From: Candidatus Obscuribacter sp.
GTDB taxonomy: Bacteria > Cyanobacteriota > Vampirovibrionia > Obscuribacterales > Obscuribacteraceae
DNA length: 64,000 nt
Direction of reading: 5' to 3'
Assembly (NCBI GenBank): GCA_016718315.1
Contig: JADKDV010000003.1
Coordinates: forward strand, 682,001-746,000
In this document: piece after piece, positions 47,408-55,682 of the stretch
How the letters are laid out: each line of letters begins with the position of its first letter
Position numbering within the stretch: the stretch's first letter is position 1
Translations under genes and position numbers: made by a program
Notes under the pieces: generated by a model
The model's database searches: none
Told to the model about the DNA's origin: nothing
What the model saw: only the letters and a program-made list of their open reading frames with translations

Positions 47408-49264
47408 ATGTCCGCAAAGGACCGCAAGGCGAGTAGCCAGGCAAAAGATAACGCTAAAAAAGAAAGGCTCAAGCTAATCGAAGAGCTTGGCGCCAGTGCT
47501 TTTGAGCATCTGCGCTCCAACCAACCAGACAGCGCCCGGCAGGCACTGCTTGAGGCTATCGATCTCAGCGGACAAGAGTCCAGTGCCAGTCGCGTCGAGA
47601 TCGTATTGCGCACTTATCTAGCTCAGGCTGAGCGTATGCTCGGACACACCGATGCCGCTGTTGCTTGTTTCGAAAACGTAATTGAGCGCGCTCAGGCTGC
47701 TGAATTTGTCGATGTGGAAGTTTTGGCTCGGGTCTTTCTTGCCGAGTTGCTTAAGGAGCGCGGCGATTATACAAGAGCGCATCATCATTTTGAGCTGGCC
47801 TACAACTGTGCTAGCTATTTAAAAGACGCACCAGCTATGGAGCTTGCTGCTGGCAATCTGGGCTCGGTTGCTTTTAGTCTTGGTCATCTTGAGCAGGCTT
47901 GCGGCTGGTTTAAGACCGCTGTCGATGTGCAAACTGTAGAGACCGGCAGTACGCTTGCTATCTGGCTTGGCAGTCTGGGGCTGACCATGAGCGAGCTTGG
48001 TCAGTTTGATAAAGCGCGCGAGTACTATCAACGTGCCTATGATCTGGCTGGTCAAAATAACGATCCGCTCACCATGAGCATTTGTCGCGGCTCCATCGGC
48101 AATATTTGCTTTGAGCAAAAACAATATAAAGAGGCTCAAATTTGTTATGACCAGGCACAAGACCTGGCTAAACAAGCTGGTGATGCTCGTCGTCATGGCA
48201 TCTGGGTGGGCAATATTGGTATATCGCTCAGTCGTCAGGGTGACCAGGACACTGCTCAGCAAAAACTCAAAGAAGCCCTGGCCATAGCCGAAAGTGTCGG
48301 TGACAAACAGTCTATGGCAGCCCATCTCGATAGTCTGGGTGATTGTTTAAAAGAAATCGGTGATCATCGGGCCTCAGATAGTTACTATCGTCAGGCTATC
48401 GAACTTGCTCAGGAGACTCTAGATAGGCTGGGTGAGCGCATCTACCTGAGCAATCTGGCCAGGCTCAAGCGCGATAGCGGCGAGCTAAGTCCTGCTTTTG
48501 AGTATTTTGCCAGAGCTGTTGAAATTTTTGACGAGCAAAGAGGCTTTATCAAAGCTGATGATCTAAAAACCAGTTTTGCTGACAGGGGTCAAGAGCTGTA
48601 CCGCGATATCATTGCCACTTGTCTCAACATGGGCAAACGAGTTGAAGCCCTGGAATATGTAGGGCGCGCCAAGTCACGAGCACTGCTCGACTTGCTCAGC
48701 AACTCGCCTATCGATATCAGTGATATTGCCACCGAGGGTGGTGCGGCTGTGGATAGTAGTGTGCGTCAGCTGATTGCTCGTGAGGCTGATTTGCGTGCAC
48801 AAATTGCTCAGTTAGAGCGTCTTTACTGGCAGGGGGATGATCCGGCCGGACCGTCGACCAGTCAATACCGCGGCGCCCAGATGAGCCAGGAGGACACGCG
48901 CAAACTTTATGGTGAGTGGCGTGATGTGCTCAATCAGCTCAAAAGACAGCATCCTAATTATGCATCACTGGTTAGCTCCAGTACGCTCAAGTACAGTGAG
49001 ATTCAAGCTCTCTGGACCGATAAAATGCTGCACGATAACACGGCCGTGGTGGAATTTTTTCTTACTGCCGATTATCTAATGGTAGCTGCTGCAGTCAGTG
49101 GTGGAGCCGGTGAGCCAATTACTCATATCTTGATGGAGCCAACCGAATTAGAAAATCTCAAGAGCGATATCTTTACGTTTTTAGAGATGAGTTCTACTGA
49201 GGGTGGGAAGTACCGCTCAGTCTTTGTAAGCGACTCTACAAAAGATTGCTGGAGCCTGTTGTAA
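47408..49264 (+). CDS. TPR-CHAT protein, N-terminal part (frameshifted)
   Basis: I start at ATG 47408 with GAGG at 47397-47400, not at the TTG two codons earlier. The frame gives 618 residues: nine or ten TPR units (~15-410; A-x-x-Y-Y-x-R-A-Y-x-L-A patterns), a helical linker, and the start of a CHAT domain (~530-605). After about residue 600 it becomes non-family sequence and stops at 49264. The CHAT core continues in the -1 frame (49246-50133). One added base between 49198 and 49246 restores a 908-residue TPR-CHAT protease. Confidence 0.85.
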   Translation: MSAKDRKASSQAKDNAKKERLKLIEELGASAFEHLRSNQPDSARQALLEAIDLSGQESSASRVEIVLRTYLAQAERMLGHTDAAVACFENVIERAQAAEFVDVEVLARVFLAELLKERGDYTRAHHHFELAYNCASYLKDAPAMELAAGNLGSVAFSLGHLEQACGWFKTAVDVQTVETGSTLAIWLGSLGLTMSELGQFDKAREYYQRAYDLAGQNNDPLTMSICRGSIGNICFEQKQYKEAQICYDQAQDLAKQAGDARRHGIWVGNIGISLSRQGDQDTAQQKLKEALAIAESVGDKQSMAAHLDSLGDCLKEIGDHRASDSYYRQAIELAQETLDRLGERIYLSNLARLKRDSGELSPAFEYFARAVEIFDEQRGFIKADDLKTSFADRGQELYRDIIATCLNMGKRVEALEYVGRAKSRALLDLLSNSPIDISDIATEGGAAVDSSVRQLIAREADLRAQIAQLERLYWQGDDPAGPSTSQYRGAQMSQEDTRKLYGEWRDVLNQLKRQHPNYASLVSSSTLKYSEIQALWTDKMLHDNTAVVEFFLTADYLMVAAAVSGGAGEPITHILMEPTELENLKSDIFTFLEMSSTEGGKYRSVFVSDSTKDCWSLL

Positions 49265-50133
49265 AGGGCAAGCTCCCGTCCTCAATCAGTCGCCTGGTCC
49301 TGGTGCCTCACGGCATGCTCTATCACTTGCCTTTTAGCGCCTTGCACGACGGTACCGGCTATCTTTGCCAAAAATACTCAGTCAGCTATGTGCCTACAGT
49401 TAGTTTGATACCACTGCTTGCTTCAGCCAAGCGGGTGCAAAGTGAGGCCGGACCTCAAGCAAACTTGTCTAGTGGGTCTTATCTGGTATCAGCTATTTCG
49501 GACTATAGCAAAACCAGAGAAGGCGGCATGGTCTTTAGCTCGCGCTTACGCTCATCGGCCGGTCTTGAGGACTTGGCATACACAATGGAAGAAGCCAGAT
49601 CCATAGCCCATCTTGGTGGAGATGGTACACAGTCGGCCACTCTCATTACCAATGAAGAAGTGAAAAAATCTCTGCCGGCAATGTTTGGACAGTATGAAGT
49701 TGTCCACTTTGCTGGACACGCTGTATTCAATCACGACGAGCCCCTGGCCTCGGGACTGGTACTTTCTGATGGTAGTATTCTCTCTGCTGCTTCTATCCTG
49801 GAAGGCAATACTTTGCGCACGGTGAAAGGCAAATTACTTGTGCTCTCGGCCTGTCAAACTGGGGTTAACGTAGTCACCGAGGGTGGTGAAATACTCGGTC
49901 TGGCTCGGGCTTTAATGTATGCCGGTATGCCTAATCTAGTGCTATCACTCTGGGAAGTGGCAGACCGCTCCACTGCCAGCTTGATGCAAGACTTTCACCA
50001 TGCCCTTTTAAATGGCTGGCAAGCTGGCAAAGGCACAGTAGCCGATGCCCTCAGACAAGCTCAACTTAAGGCTATTGCCGATAAGCAGCCTATCCACGCC
50101 TGGGCGCCATTTATTCATTTTGGCATCGACTAG
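49246..50133 (+). CDS. CHAT caspase-like protease domain (C-terminal part of frameshifted gene)
   Basis: This 295-residue frame carries R-L-V-L-V-P-H-G-M-L-Y-H-L-P-F, the catalytic-His strand V-V-H-F-A-G-H-A near residue 154, and the catalytic-Cys strand L-V-L-S-A-C-Q-T-G near 205, ending H-A-W-A-P-F-I. Both members of the caspase-type dyad are therefore present. The same frame is open back to 49201 and reads R-L-Y-K-R-L-L-E-P-V, the usual CHAT lead-in, which shows that TTG 49246 is not a real start. TPR-CHAT proteases can act in effector cascades; none is visible nearby. Confidence 0.85.
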   Translation: MLEPVVKGKLPSSISRLVLVPHGMLYHLPFSALHDGTGYLCQKYSVSYVPTVSLIPLLASAKRVQSEAGPQANLSSGSYLVSAISDYSKTREGGMVFSSRLRSSAGLEDLAYTMEEARSIAHLGGDGTQSATLITNEEVKKSLPAMFGQYEVVHFAGHAVFNHDEPLASGLVLSDGSILSAASILEGNTLRTVKGKLLVLSACQTGVNVVTEGGEILGLARALMYAGMPNLVLSLWEVADRSTASLMQDFHHALLNGWQAGKGTVADALRQAQLKAIADKQPIHAWAPFIHFGID

Positions 50134-50192
50134 AGGCTGCTTGCTACAATAGTCGCTATACTAATTGTCTAGCAATTATTGAGGGAAAAGCC

Positions 50193-50705
50193 TTGTATCC
50201 AAGTACTGCTTTGAAGCGCAATACAACTGTCACCTTGAAAACCCTGGCGCAGACTGGCTTTGCCCTTATGGCAATGGTACCCGCTGTATCGGCACAGCCT
50301 GTAAGTGATGCTCCTATAGCTGCCGCTGCTAACACTCCCAAAATACCTGCTGGATCGGCACTGGGTCGCAACAGTGATCCGCTAAAACTCTACCGCGAAG
50401 CCGGTATCGACAAAGAACAAGAATATAAAATCCGTAAGTTGGCAAAAACATTTGAAGAGCAACAAAGAGTAAGAATTGGCTTACTCGGCAATCTACTCAA
50501 AGATATGCGCAAGCTTGAATTGCAAGCTGATCCTGACGAGAAAAAGGCACTCGACAAACAGAGCGAAATCAATAAAATACAAGCTGAGATAGGCACTGAG
50601 CGCATCAAGCTTTTGCTCGCTATCCGTAACGTACTTACTTTTGAGCAAAAAGAGCGTCTGGTGCAAAACATCCAGAAGACTCAAGCCAGTCTATTTGAAA
50701 AATAG
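50193..50705 (+). CDS. Secreted helical protein, possibly Spy-like
   Basis: The protein has 170 residues. TTG at 50193 is supported by GAGGG eight bases upstream (50181-50185). A signal peptide ends near V-S-A-Q. The mature part is helical and highly charged, with I-D-K-E-Q-E-Y-K-I-R-K and L-T-F-E-Q-K-E-R-L-V-Q placed at either end, like the paired LTxxQ motifs of Spy/CpxP proteins. It may be a second periplasmic chaperone of the kind found at 4.0-4.5 kb. It converges on the phosphatase gene 15 bases away. Confidence 0.65.
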   Translation: MYPSTALKRNTTVTLKTLAQTGFALMAMVPAVSAQPVSDAPIAAAANTPKIPAGSALGRNSDPLKLYREAGIDKEQEYKIRKLAKTFEEQQRVRIGLLGNLLKDMRKLELQADPDEKKALDKQSEINKIQAEIGTERIKLLLAIRNVLTFEQKERLVQNIQKTQASLFEK

Positions 50706-50720
50706 AAAGTATTCTAATTA

Positions 50721-51359
50721 CTAAGTCACTGGTCTATTGGAAGTAAAATGGACTGTGGCAAAGTTTTGACTGTAATCAATACGGCTAATCGATCCCGTTG
50801 GAATGGAAAGGCGCCAGAAGTTGTTAACGGGCATGCCGAGAGCGTGTACGAGCACTGAGCGGATAATGCCAGAGTGGGTCACCATGCAGATTTTTTTGCC
50901 TGCATAGTCTTTATTGGCTAACAGTGCTTGTAATGCTTCACCGATGCGACTACAAAGATCTGCTATTGATTCACCTTTTGGGGGGCGGTTATTAATTGGA
51001 TCTGCACTCCAGGCGTGATACTGATCAGGATCATTTTTTTTGATATCGAGATAAGTACGCCCTTCCCAATCACCGACTTGCCATTCTTCAAAGCCGTCGA
51101 CTATATGAGCTTTCTTGTTTAATAATTCCTCGATAGGAGCAGCTGACTGTGCCACTCTCACTGCACTTCCGCGCACAATAACTTCGGGTGATAGACAGCC
51201 AATATAATGCGCTGCTGCCGCTGCTTGAGAGATACCTTTGGTGGTCAACTCCAATTTGGGATCACTATAAAGTAGACCCATTTCTGTGGCCGGTGTATGT
51301 CCATGGCGCACAAAAAATATGGAAGTGATTTCTTCTAAAGGATGTAATTCTTCACTCAT
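50721..51359 (-). CDS. Histidine phosphatase family protein
   Basis: I start at ATG 51359, which overlaps the stop of the upstream aldolase gene by eight bases. A frame extension of 20 residues to 51419 lies inside that gene. The product has 212 residues. F-F-V-R-H-G-H-T carries the phospho-histidine, and V-T-H-S-G-I-I-R carries the second catalytic His, with the D-W-E-G-R phosphoglycerate-mutase-like segment between. Its substrate may be a sugar phosphate or nucleotide. Coupling to a class II aldolase suggests sugar-phosphate metabolism. Confidence 0.88.
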   Translation of the reverse strand: MSEELHPLEEITSIFFVRHGHTPATEMGLLYSDPKLELTTKGISQAAAAAHYIGCLSPEVIVRGSAVRVAQSAAPIEELLNKKAHIVDGFEEWQVGDWEGRTYLDIKKNDPDQYHAWSADPINNRPPKGESIADLCSRIGEALQALLANKDYAGKKICMVTHSGIIRSVLVHALGMPVNNFWRLSIPTGSISRIDYSQNFATVHFTSNRPVT

Positions 51360-52059
51360 TGTTTGCCCATTTTGTTGCAGTAGCTGGTGGTTTAATGCCA
51401 TAAACATGGCAAATATCAAATAATGTCTTGATCTGGCTTACAGTCAAGCTCTTAGCTCCCCCCAGGATATGGGCGGTGAGCAGAGTTTTGGCATGATGCT
51501 CCAGAGTCTCCAGGAGATAATAGGCATCAAAGACAGTGGCACCCATGGTGATTGAGCCATGGTGATCCATGATCAGACAATTGGACTTTAGCACAGCTGC
51601 TTCAATACTTTTAGAGACTTCATCAGTGCTTGGTGTCGCATATGGTGTTATCGGCACGTCACCCAGCGCCAGGATTGACTCCGGTAATATAGGCTCTCCC
51701 AGCCCTCGTCCTGCCACTGTATATGCTACCGCTGTGGTGGGGTGAGCGTGTACGATGGCGCGCACATCGGATCTTAGTCTGTATGCAGTAAGATGCATTT
51801 TTAGCTCAGTGGATGGTTTGTGACATTGGTTGAGACTTTCAGCCGTAAGTTCACCGTCAAGATTTGTTACCACTAAATCAGACGGACTTAATCTTCCCTT
51901 GCAGACACCTCTTGGAGTTGTCAGTATGCGCTCCGAATCTAGCCGGATACTGATATTTCCCTCAGTTCCACTAATGTACTGACGCTCGTAAGCGAGCCTG
52001 CCGACCTCGATTATGTCTGCTTTTGCTCTATTTTCGTTTATTGGGATAAAGGAATTCAT
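51352..52059 (-). CDS. Class II aldolase/adducin family protein
   Basis: The protein has 235 residues from ATG 52059. An in-frame ATG at 52122 would add 21 residues but would leave only 37 bases to the divergent gene, so I prefer the shorter form; neither has a strong ribosome-binding site. Family marks are G-T-E-G-N-I-S-I-R, P-S-T-E-L-K-M-H with the catalytic Glu, and the metal-binding H-A-H-P and D-H-H-G-S. Members include fuculose-phosphate aldolase and methylthioribulose-1-phosphate dehydratase; the specificity cannot be read here. It is translationally coupled to the phosphatase. Confidence 0.85.
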   Translation of the reverse strand: MNSFIPINENRAKADIIEVGRLAYERQYISGTEGNISIRLDSERILTTPRGVCKGRLSPSDLVVTNLDGELTAESLNQCHKPSTELKMHLTAYRLRSDVRAIVHAHPTTAVAYTVAGRGLGEPILPESILALGDVPITPYATPSTDEVSKSIEAAVLKSNCLIMDHHGSITMGATVFDAYYLLETLEHHAKTLLTAHILGGAKSLTVSQIKTLFDICHVYGIKPPATATKWANNE

Positions 52060-52159
52060 CTTTTTAATCCAGGAAGGATGAGTATTATATACAGTCGCAA
52101 AGTCTTCAAGGGGCATAGGCATGACCGTGCACCCGCCGCAGGAGAACTAGCAGGCAACC

Positions 52160-54157
52160 ATGAAATGTCCCGAATGTACAACTAGAAACTCCGTTGCTGC
52201 GCCCAAGTGCGTGCAGTGTGGCGCTAGGTTTAAACGCAGACCGATACCGGTGGCGCTTATCCTGGGTCTCAGTGGCGTCCTGGGTCTGTTTGTACTGGTG
52301 CTGGGTGCCATGGCTGTAGTGCCCAATATGATGAGCCCCGAAGTCTCCCTGCAAAAAGTTGCTAAAAGAGTCGCTGCCGGACCGAAGACTCCTCAAGACG
52401 CCGAGCGTCTCAAAGCGGATCTCGAAGACGCTGTTAAACGTTACATAGAGCGCAATCATCAGCTCACTGCCAAGCAAATAGCCGAAAAATTGCGTGCTAA
52501 TTTGCCCAGTTCGGCTTATGAAATAAATAGCTTCGAACTGCCGCGCGGACTCAAACTAATTGATGTTGACACAGTGATGCAGCCCTCTAACTATCTGATA
52601 GCTGGCAAAAGTGTCACAGTGATGCGCGGTTTTGAGGTCTATGACATAGCTAAAGCAATCAATGATCCTTCAGGCCCAGTACTTGCTGTACTCGGTCACC
52701 GCACAGCTCAAGCTGGTCGCCAGCCTCAATTGCGTTTGTATGCTCTCATGGGTGATGGTGTCAAAGAACGTCCCAGTGATTCTGTACCAAAATTTACTGG
52801 TGATGGTGCCGCCAGCTTTGCCGCCAATGAAAAAGACGTGGATGTGGAGCTATCACTCATGTCCAGAGCGATTCAAGAGGGGCTGTTTACTGCTTCTAGT
52901 CTGACAGGTCTTGGGCTTGCTGACGAAAACCTCAAAACCAAACTAACTTTTGATAGTGGCAAGTACACATTTGCTGATGTAAATGGCCGTGGTCCTATTG
53001 CTGCTCTGCGCGCTGTTGCATTTACTGTTGCCGACCCAAGAGAAAAAGATCGTTTTGCCGCTTACCTCTCACCCGGTGTACAAGCAGCGTTACCAGGGCT
53101 TGGTAAGTTGAGAGTCTGTCCTCCAGAGTTTGAGTTGAAGCGATTGTCTGCTGGTAGAACAGTGATTAAGAGTGCTCCACAGCAGCCAGAAAGACGCAGT
53201 CGTCGCAGTAGACGGAGCAGACGCAGTCAGCCTCAACCTGCACCAGTAGTAGTATCAACTGGCGGTGCTAGATATCTCATGGCCAATGGCGATGATGCCT
53301 TTGAAGTCACACTGGGTCAAGCTGATGGTCGCTATCAAGTGGTGGCAATCAATCGCACCAAGACCAGTCAATCATCCTCAACTGTTGCTGTTAGTGACCC
53401 TGGTCAACCGGTCCCTTACGAGGATAAGACCTCGACTCTTGTGGATAGACTGCTTGATGCACCAGCCCCAGTGATGCCTGATACTTTTAAACAAAAACCT
53501 GTAGGTTATGAAGCTCCTGCCACTAATGGTGGCGTAAAAGCAAATGAGCCTGCCAAGGTCGTCGAAAAGCATATTGCTGGTGAGTCTGCCACAATTCAGG
53601 CATCGAGCGCCACAGTCAAACTGCGTGGTGGTCCTGGTACCAACTTTGAATCGCTCACAGAAATCGCCAGAGGCGCCAATGTTGAGGTAATCGGCAAGGA
53701 TCAGGGCTGGTATAAAGTGCGCGTGGACGGCAAAGAAGGCTTTGTCTATGGCGGCTTTGTTGACTGCAAGACCTCGGACGCTTACGCTAGTGCCACAGTC
53801 AACTGGGGGCGGTCTATCAAAGACGAGCATAACCGCACCGTAGGGCACACCAGACAGGGCGACAAGGTCGTTGTGCTGGGCGGCATGATGAATGACAAAT
53901 ATAAGATACAGATGGCGGATGGAAAAGTCGGCTATGTGGATAAAAAGAGTCTGAATATAGTTGGAACCAGTGACTCGCCCAGCGCAGTCTCTAACAATAA
54001 TGCTGGCGGATCTGCTAGCACATCTGGTAACACCTCAGCCTCTAGTGCATCTGGTTACACCTCATCAAGTGGCGGCAGCAGTCGCCGCTCCAGGCACAGA
54101 GTCAAAGCCACAAACCCAACTACAACAAACGATTCAGCTCCGCAATTTGTCCCTTAG
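52160..54157 (+). CDS. Zinc-ribbon membrane protein with two SH3b domains
   Basis: The protein has 665 residues. It opens with a zinc ribbon C-P-E-C...C-V-Q-C (residues 3-21), then one membrane span (~30-52). A long region of unknown fold (~60-320) is followed by an Arg/Ser-rich stretch, then two bacterial SH3 domains (~475-535 and ~540-600; the first has V-K-L-R-G-G-P-G-T-N-F). A Ser/Gly-rich tail ends the protein. SH3b domains often bind cell-wall peptides, so the C-terminal part is probably outside the membrane. GCAGG lies six bases before the ATG. Confidence 0.82.
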   Translation: MKCPECTTRNSVAAPKCVQCGARFKRRPIPVALILGLSGVLGLFVLVLGAMAVVPNMMSPEVSLQKVAKRVAAGPKTPQDAERLKADLEDAVKRYIERNHQLTAKQIAEKLRANLPSSAYEINSFELPRGLKLIDVDTVMQPSNYLIAGKSVTVMRGFEVYDIAKAINDPSGPVLAVLGHRTAQAGRQPQLRLYALMGDGVKERPSDSVPKFTGDGAASFAANEKDVDVELSLMSRAIQEGLFTASSLTGLGLADENLKTKLTFDSGKYTFADVNGRGPIAALRAVAFTVADPREKDRFAAYLSPGVQAALPGLGKLRVCPPEFELKRLSAGRTVIKSAPQQPERRSRRSRRSRRSQPQPAPVVVSTGGARYLMANGDDAFEVTLGQADGRYQVVAINRTKTSQSSSTVAVSDPGQPVPYEDKTSTLVDRLLDAPAPVMPDTFKQKPVGYEAPATNGGVKANEPAKVVEKHIAGESATIQASSATVKLRGGPGTNFESLTEIARGANVEVIGKDQGWYKVRVDGKEGFVYGGFVDCKTSDAYASATVNWGRSIKDEHNRTVGHTRQGDKVVVLGGMMNDKYKIQMADGKVGYVDKKSLNIVGTSDSPSAVSNNNAGGSASTSGNTSASSASGYTSSSGGSSRRSRHRVKATNPTTTNDSAPQFVP

Positions 54158-54221
54158 ATGGATTTTTGTGGATGCCAAGCTGTGTGGCATTGAGAAGTTT
54201 TGAGCTTGAACGAGCTTAAAT

Positions 54222-54251
54222 TTGTGCTGGGCTCCCTGTCCGTGATATATT
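54222..54251 (+). promoter_or_regulatory. tRNA-Pro promoter
   Basis: TTGTGC (54222-54227) and TATATT (54246-54251) are 18 bases apart. The expected start near 54258 leaves an 18-base leader before the tRNA. Confidence 0.55.
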
Positions 54252-54275
54252 GGATTTTCTGCTAACGCGGATTAA

Positions 54276-54352
54276 CGGGACGTAGCGCAGCTTGGTAGCG
54301 CGGCTGCTTTGGGAGCAGTAGGTCGCAGGTTCAAATCCTGTCGTCCCGACCA
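54276..54352 (+). tRNA. tRNA-Pro (anticodon UGG)
   Basis: A complete 77-base cloverleaf. The acceptor CGGGACG (54276-54282) pairs with CGTCCCG (54342-54348). The D arm is GCGC/GCGC. The anticodon arm GCTGC-TTTGGGA-GCAGT holds TGG. The T arm GCAGG/CCTGT has a TTCAAAT loop. A discriminator A and encoded CCA end it at 54352. The C1-G72 pair is typical of tRNA-Pro. Confidence 0.96.
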
Positions 54353-54412
54353 TTTTAAAACTTAGGACCTAGTCATTTGGTGTTGCCGTTTTTCTATAAA
54401 GGCAAGAGCCTG

Positions 54413-55228
54413 TCATTTGTTAGCTCTATGCTGTATTGGTCTGCAGATCAATTTAAGTAATAGTGGAGAATTGAAGGCGTGTATTTCTTCCAGGCACACT
54501 GTACGAAAGCTTCTGCAAGCCTTTAGCAATGACCATTCGGTCCACTTCTCTCTGTCAATTTTGCACCAGTAGGCAGCAAGAAAAAATTGAAGATACTTGC
54601 GCGATGAGCCGTGAAAATGCTCTCGAATGAATTTGATGCTTGCCGCCAGGTCCAAGACATGTCTGGTGGGCGCGCAAACTTTTGTGCCTTCTCTCTTTTC
54701 GGTTGCTGTTTGTTCACTGACTGGGTGACTCTGGGCTGGCGTTTCGCTGCTTCTTTTGCAAATGGCAGCCAAAAAGCTAGCTGATGGTTCCAATATAGCT
54801 TCTGATTCAGTCTCCATATTGGTGTTGATGACGAGGTGGATCTTCTTTAGTATCAACCATGCCGTTGACGTTGCAATATCTGCCAGTCTGTGGAGCAGTC
54901 CAGCGCTCAATCCCACACCTCTCTCTAAGAGCCAGATGGCAGCAAGCCATGGTTTTGCTTTGCGTATGCGATGAAAGAATGTACCGGCAGTAAACCAGGT
55001 TGTCTTTTTGCAGTGACTGCACTTGCCAGTGCGAGTGCCATATTCTCTGTCGACAACTTCGCTTTGGCAGTAGCTGCATTTTATTGGTTGATCGTTGTAT
55101 CTAGTGTAGAGAACTTCTAAGCAGTCTTCTTCTCCAGGAAATTGGGAGTCGAACTTTTGCCATAAAGCTATAACGTTTGCCTCTTGCTCTGAAGTGGCTC
55201 CGCCACGGCGGTCAAAGTTGTTATGCAT
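54413..55228 (-). CDS. Transposase-derived zinc-ribbon protein (IS1595/ISXO2-like, no DDE core)
   Basis: I start at ATG 55228 because GGAGG lies five bases upstream; an ATG four codons earlier has none. The product has 271 residues. A zinc ribbon (C51, C54, C70, C73) and the following W-F-T-A-G-T-F-F-H-R-I-R...P-W-L-A-A-I-W-L-L-E-R-G-V-G-L-S-A...T-A-W segment match the N-terminus of IS1595-group transposases. Residues ~190-225 (F-H-G-S-S-R-K-Y-L-Q-F-F-L-A-A-Y) match their C-terminus. The DDE catalytic core that should lie between (about 150 residues) is replaced by a short linker. It is probably a DNA-binding remnant and not an active transposase. Eight palindromes lie directly upstream. Confidence 0.7.
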   Translation of the reverse strand: MHNNFDRRGGATSEQEANVIALWQKFDSQFPGEEDCLEVLYTRYNDQPIKCSYCQSEVVDREYGTRTGKCSHCKKTTWFTAGTFFHRIRKAKPWLAAIWLLERGVGLSAGLLHRLADIATSTAWLILKKIHLVINTNMETESEAILEPSASFLAAICKRSSETPAQSHPVSEQTATEKREGTKVCAPTRHVLDLAASIKFIREHFHGSSRKYLQFFLAAYWCKIDREKWTEWSLLKACRSFRTVCLEEIHAFNSPLLLKLICRPIQHRANK

Positions 55229-55247
55229 GGTTGCCTCCATGATTTAT

Positions 55248-55265
55248 ATAGTTCGACGTAACTAT
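55248..55265. repeat. Inverted repeat at the transposase-derived gene start
   Basis: ATAGTT (55248-55253) and AACTAT (55260-55265) are exact inverse complements around six bases, just upstream of the start codon region of the minus-strand gene. It is a candidate operator. Confidence 0.4.
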
Positions 55266-55302
55266 GGGGTGGATAGTTCAAATGGGAAGGTAAAAGATTT
55301 GG

Positions 55303-55652
55303 TTCAATCGAATTCGGTTGAGAAAGGTAGTTGACTTCGGATAAGTCACTGATTGATTCAACCGAATTCGATTTAGCGTGGGTCTTAACCGAATACGTTT
55401 TAACTATGAGAGGAACAACACTAAAGCGAATTCGGTTTAGCTCATCGTGTTTTAGCAATTCGAGCGAAAGATGTGCGCATTTAAATCGAATTCGATTGAA
55501 CGCAGCGTACTCAACTGCGCATAGCGTTTACCAGAAATATTTAAATCGAATTCGTTTGAGTTCAAAGCTATTTGAAGTATGAGAGTTTGCGCTGCATGTA
55601 TCTAAAGCGAATTCGATTGAGATTGGAAAGGTCAAGCGAATTCGCTTGACCT
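55303..55652. repeat. Array of eight imperfect palindromes, YAANCGAATTCGNTTR
   Basis: Eight sites are centred at about 55312, 55366, 55393, 55430, 55490, 55550, 55611 and 55640. All keep AANCGAAT-x-CGNTT; seven have GAATTC at the centre and one GAATAC. The last is a perfect 24-bp palindrome (55629-55652). Centre spacings are 54, 27, 37, 60, 60, 61 and 29. The inner N positions do not co-vary (only two of eight pairs are complementary), which favours recognition by a protein dimer over an RNA hairpin. I found no further copies by eye elsewhere in the window. The 454-base gap 55229-55682 contains nothing else that I recognise. Confidence 0.85.
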
Positions 55653-55682
55653 AACCACCACTCTCCCTCATTTTCACTTCCC

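Noticed and set aside
54276..54352. Integration site at the tRNA with a duplicated 3' end
   Set aside because: No integrase gene is present, and I found no second copy of the tRNA 3' end inside the window.
54413..55240. Intact insertion sequence
   Set aside because: There is no DDE core, no pair of terminal inverted repeats that I could find, and no target-site duplication.
55331..55582. Open frame of 83 codons across the palindrome array
   Set aside because: Its repeated L-N-R-I-R-L motif comes only from the 60-base spacing of the palindromes. It has no ribosome-binding site and no sensible protein character.
55303..55652. CRISPR array
   Set aside because: The repeats are short, strictly palindromic and vary in both arms, the spacing is uneven (27-61), and no cas gene is present.
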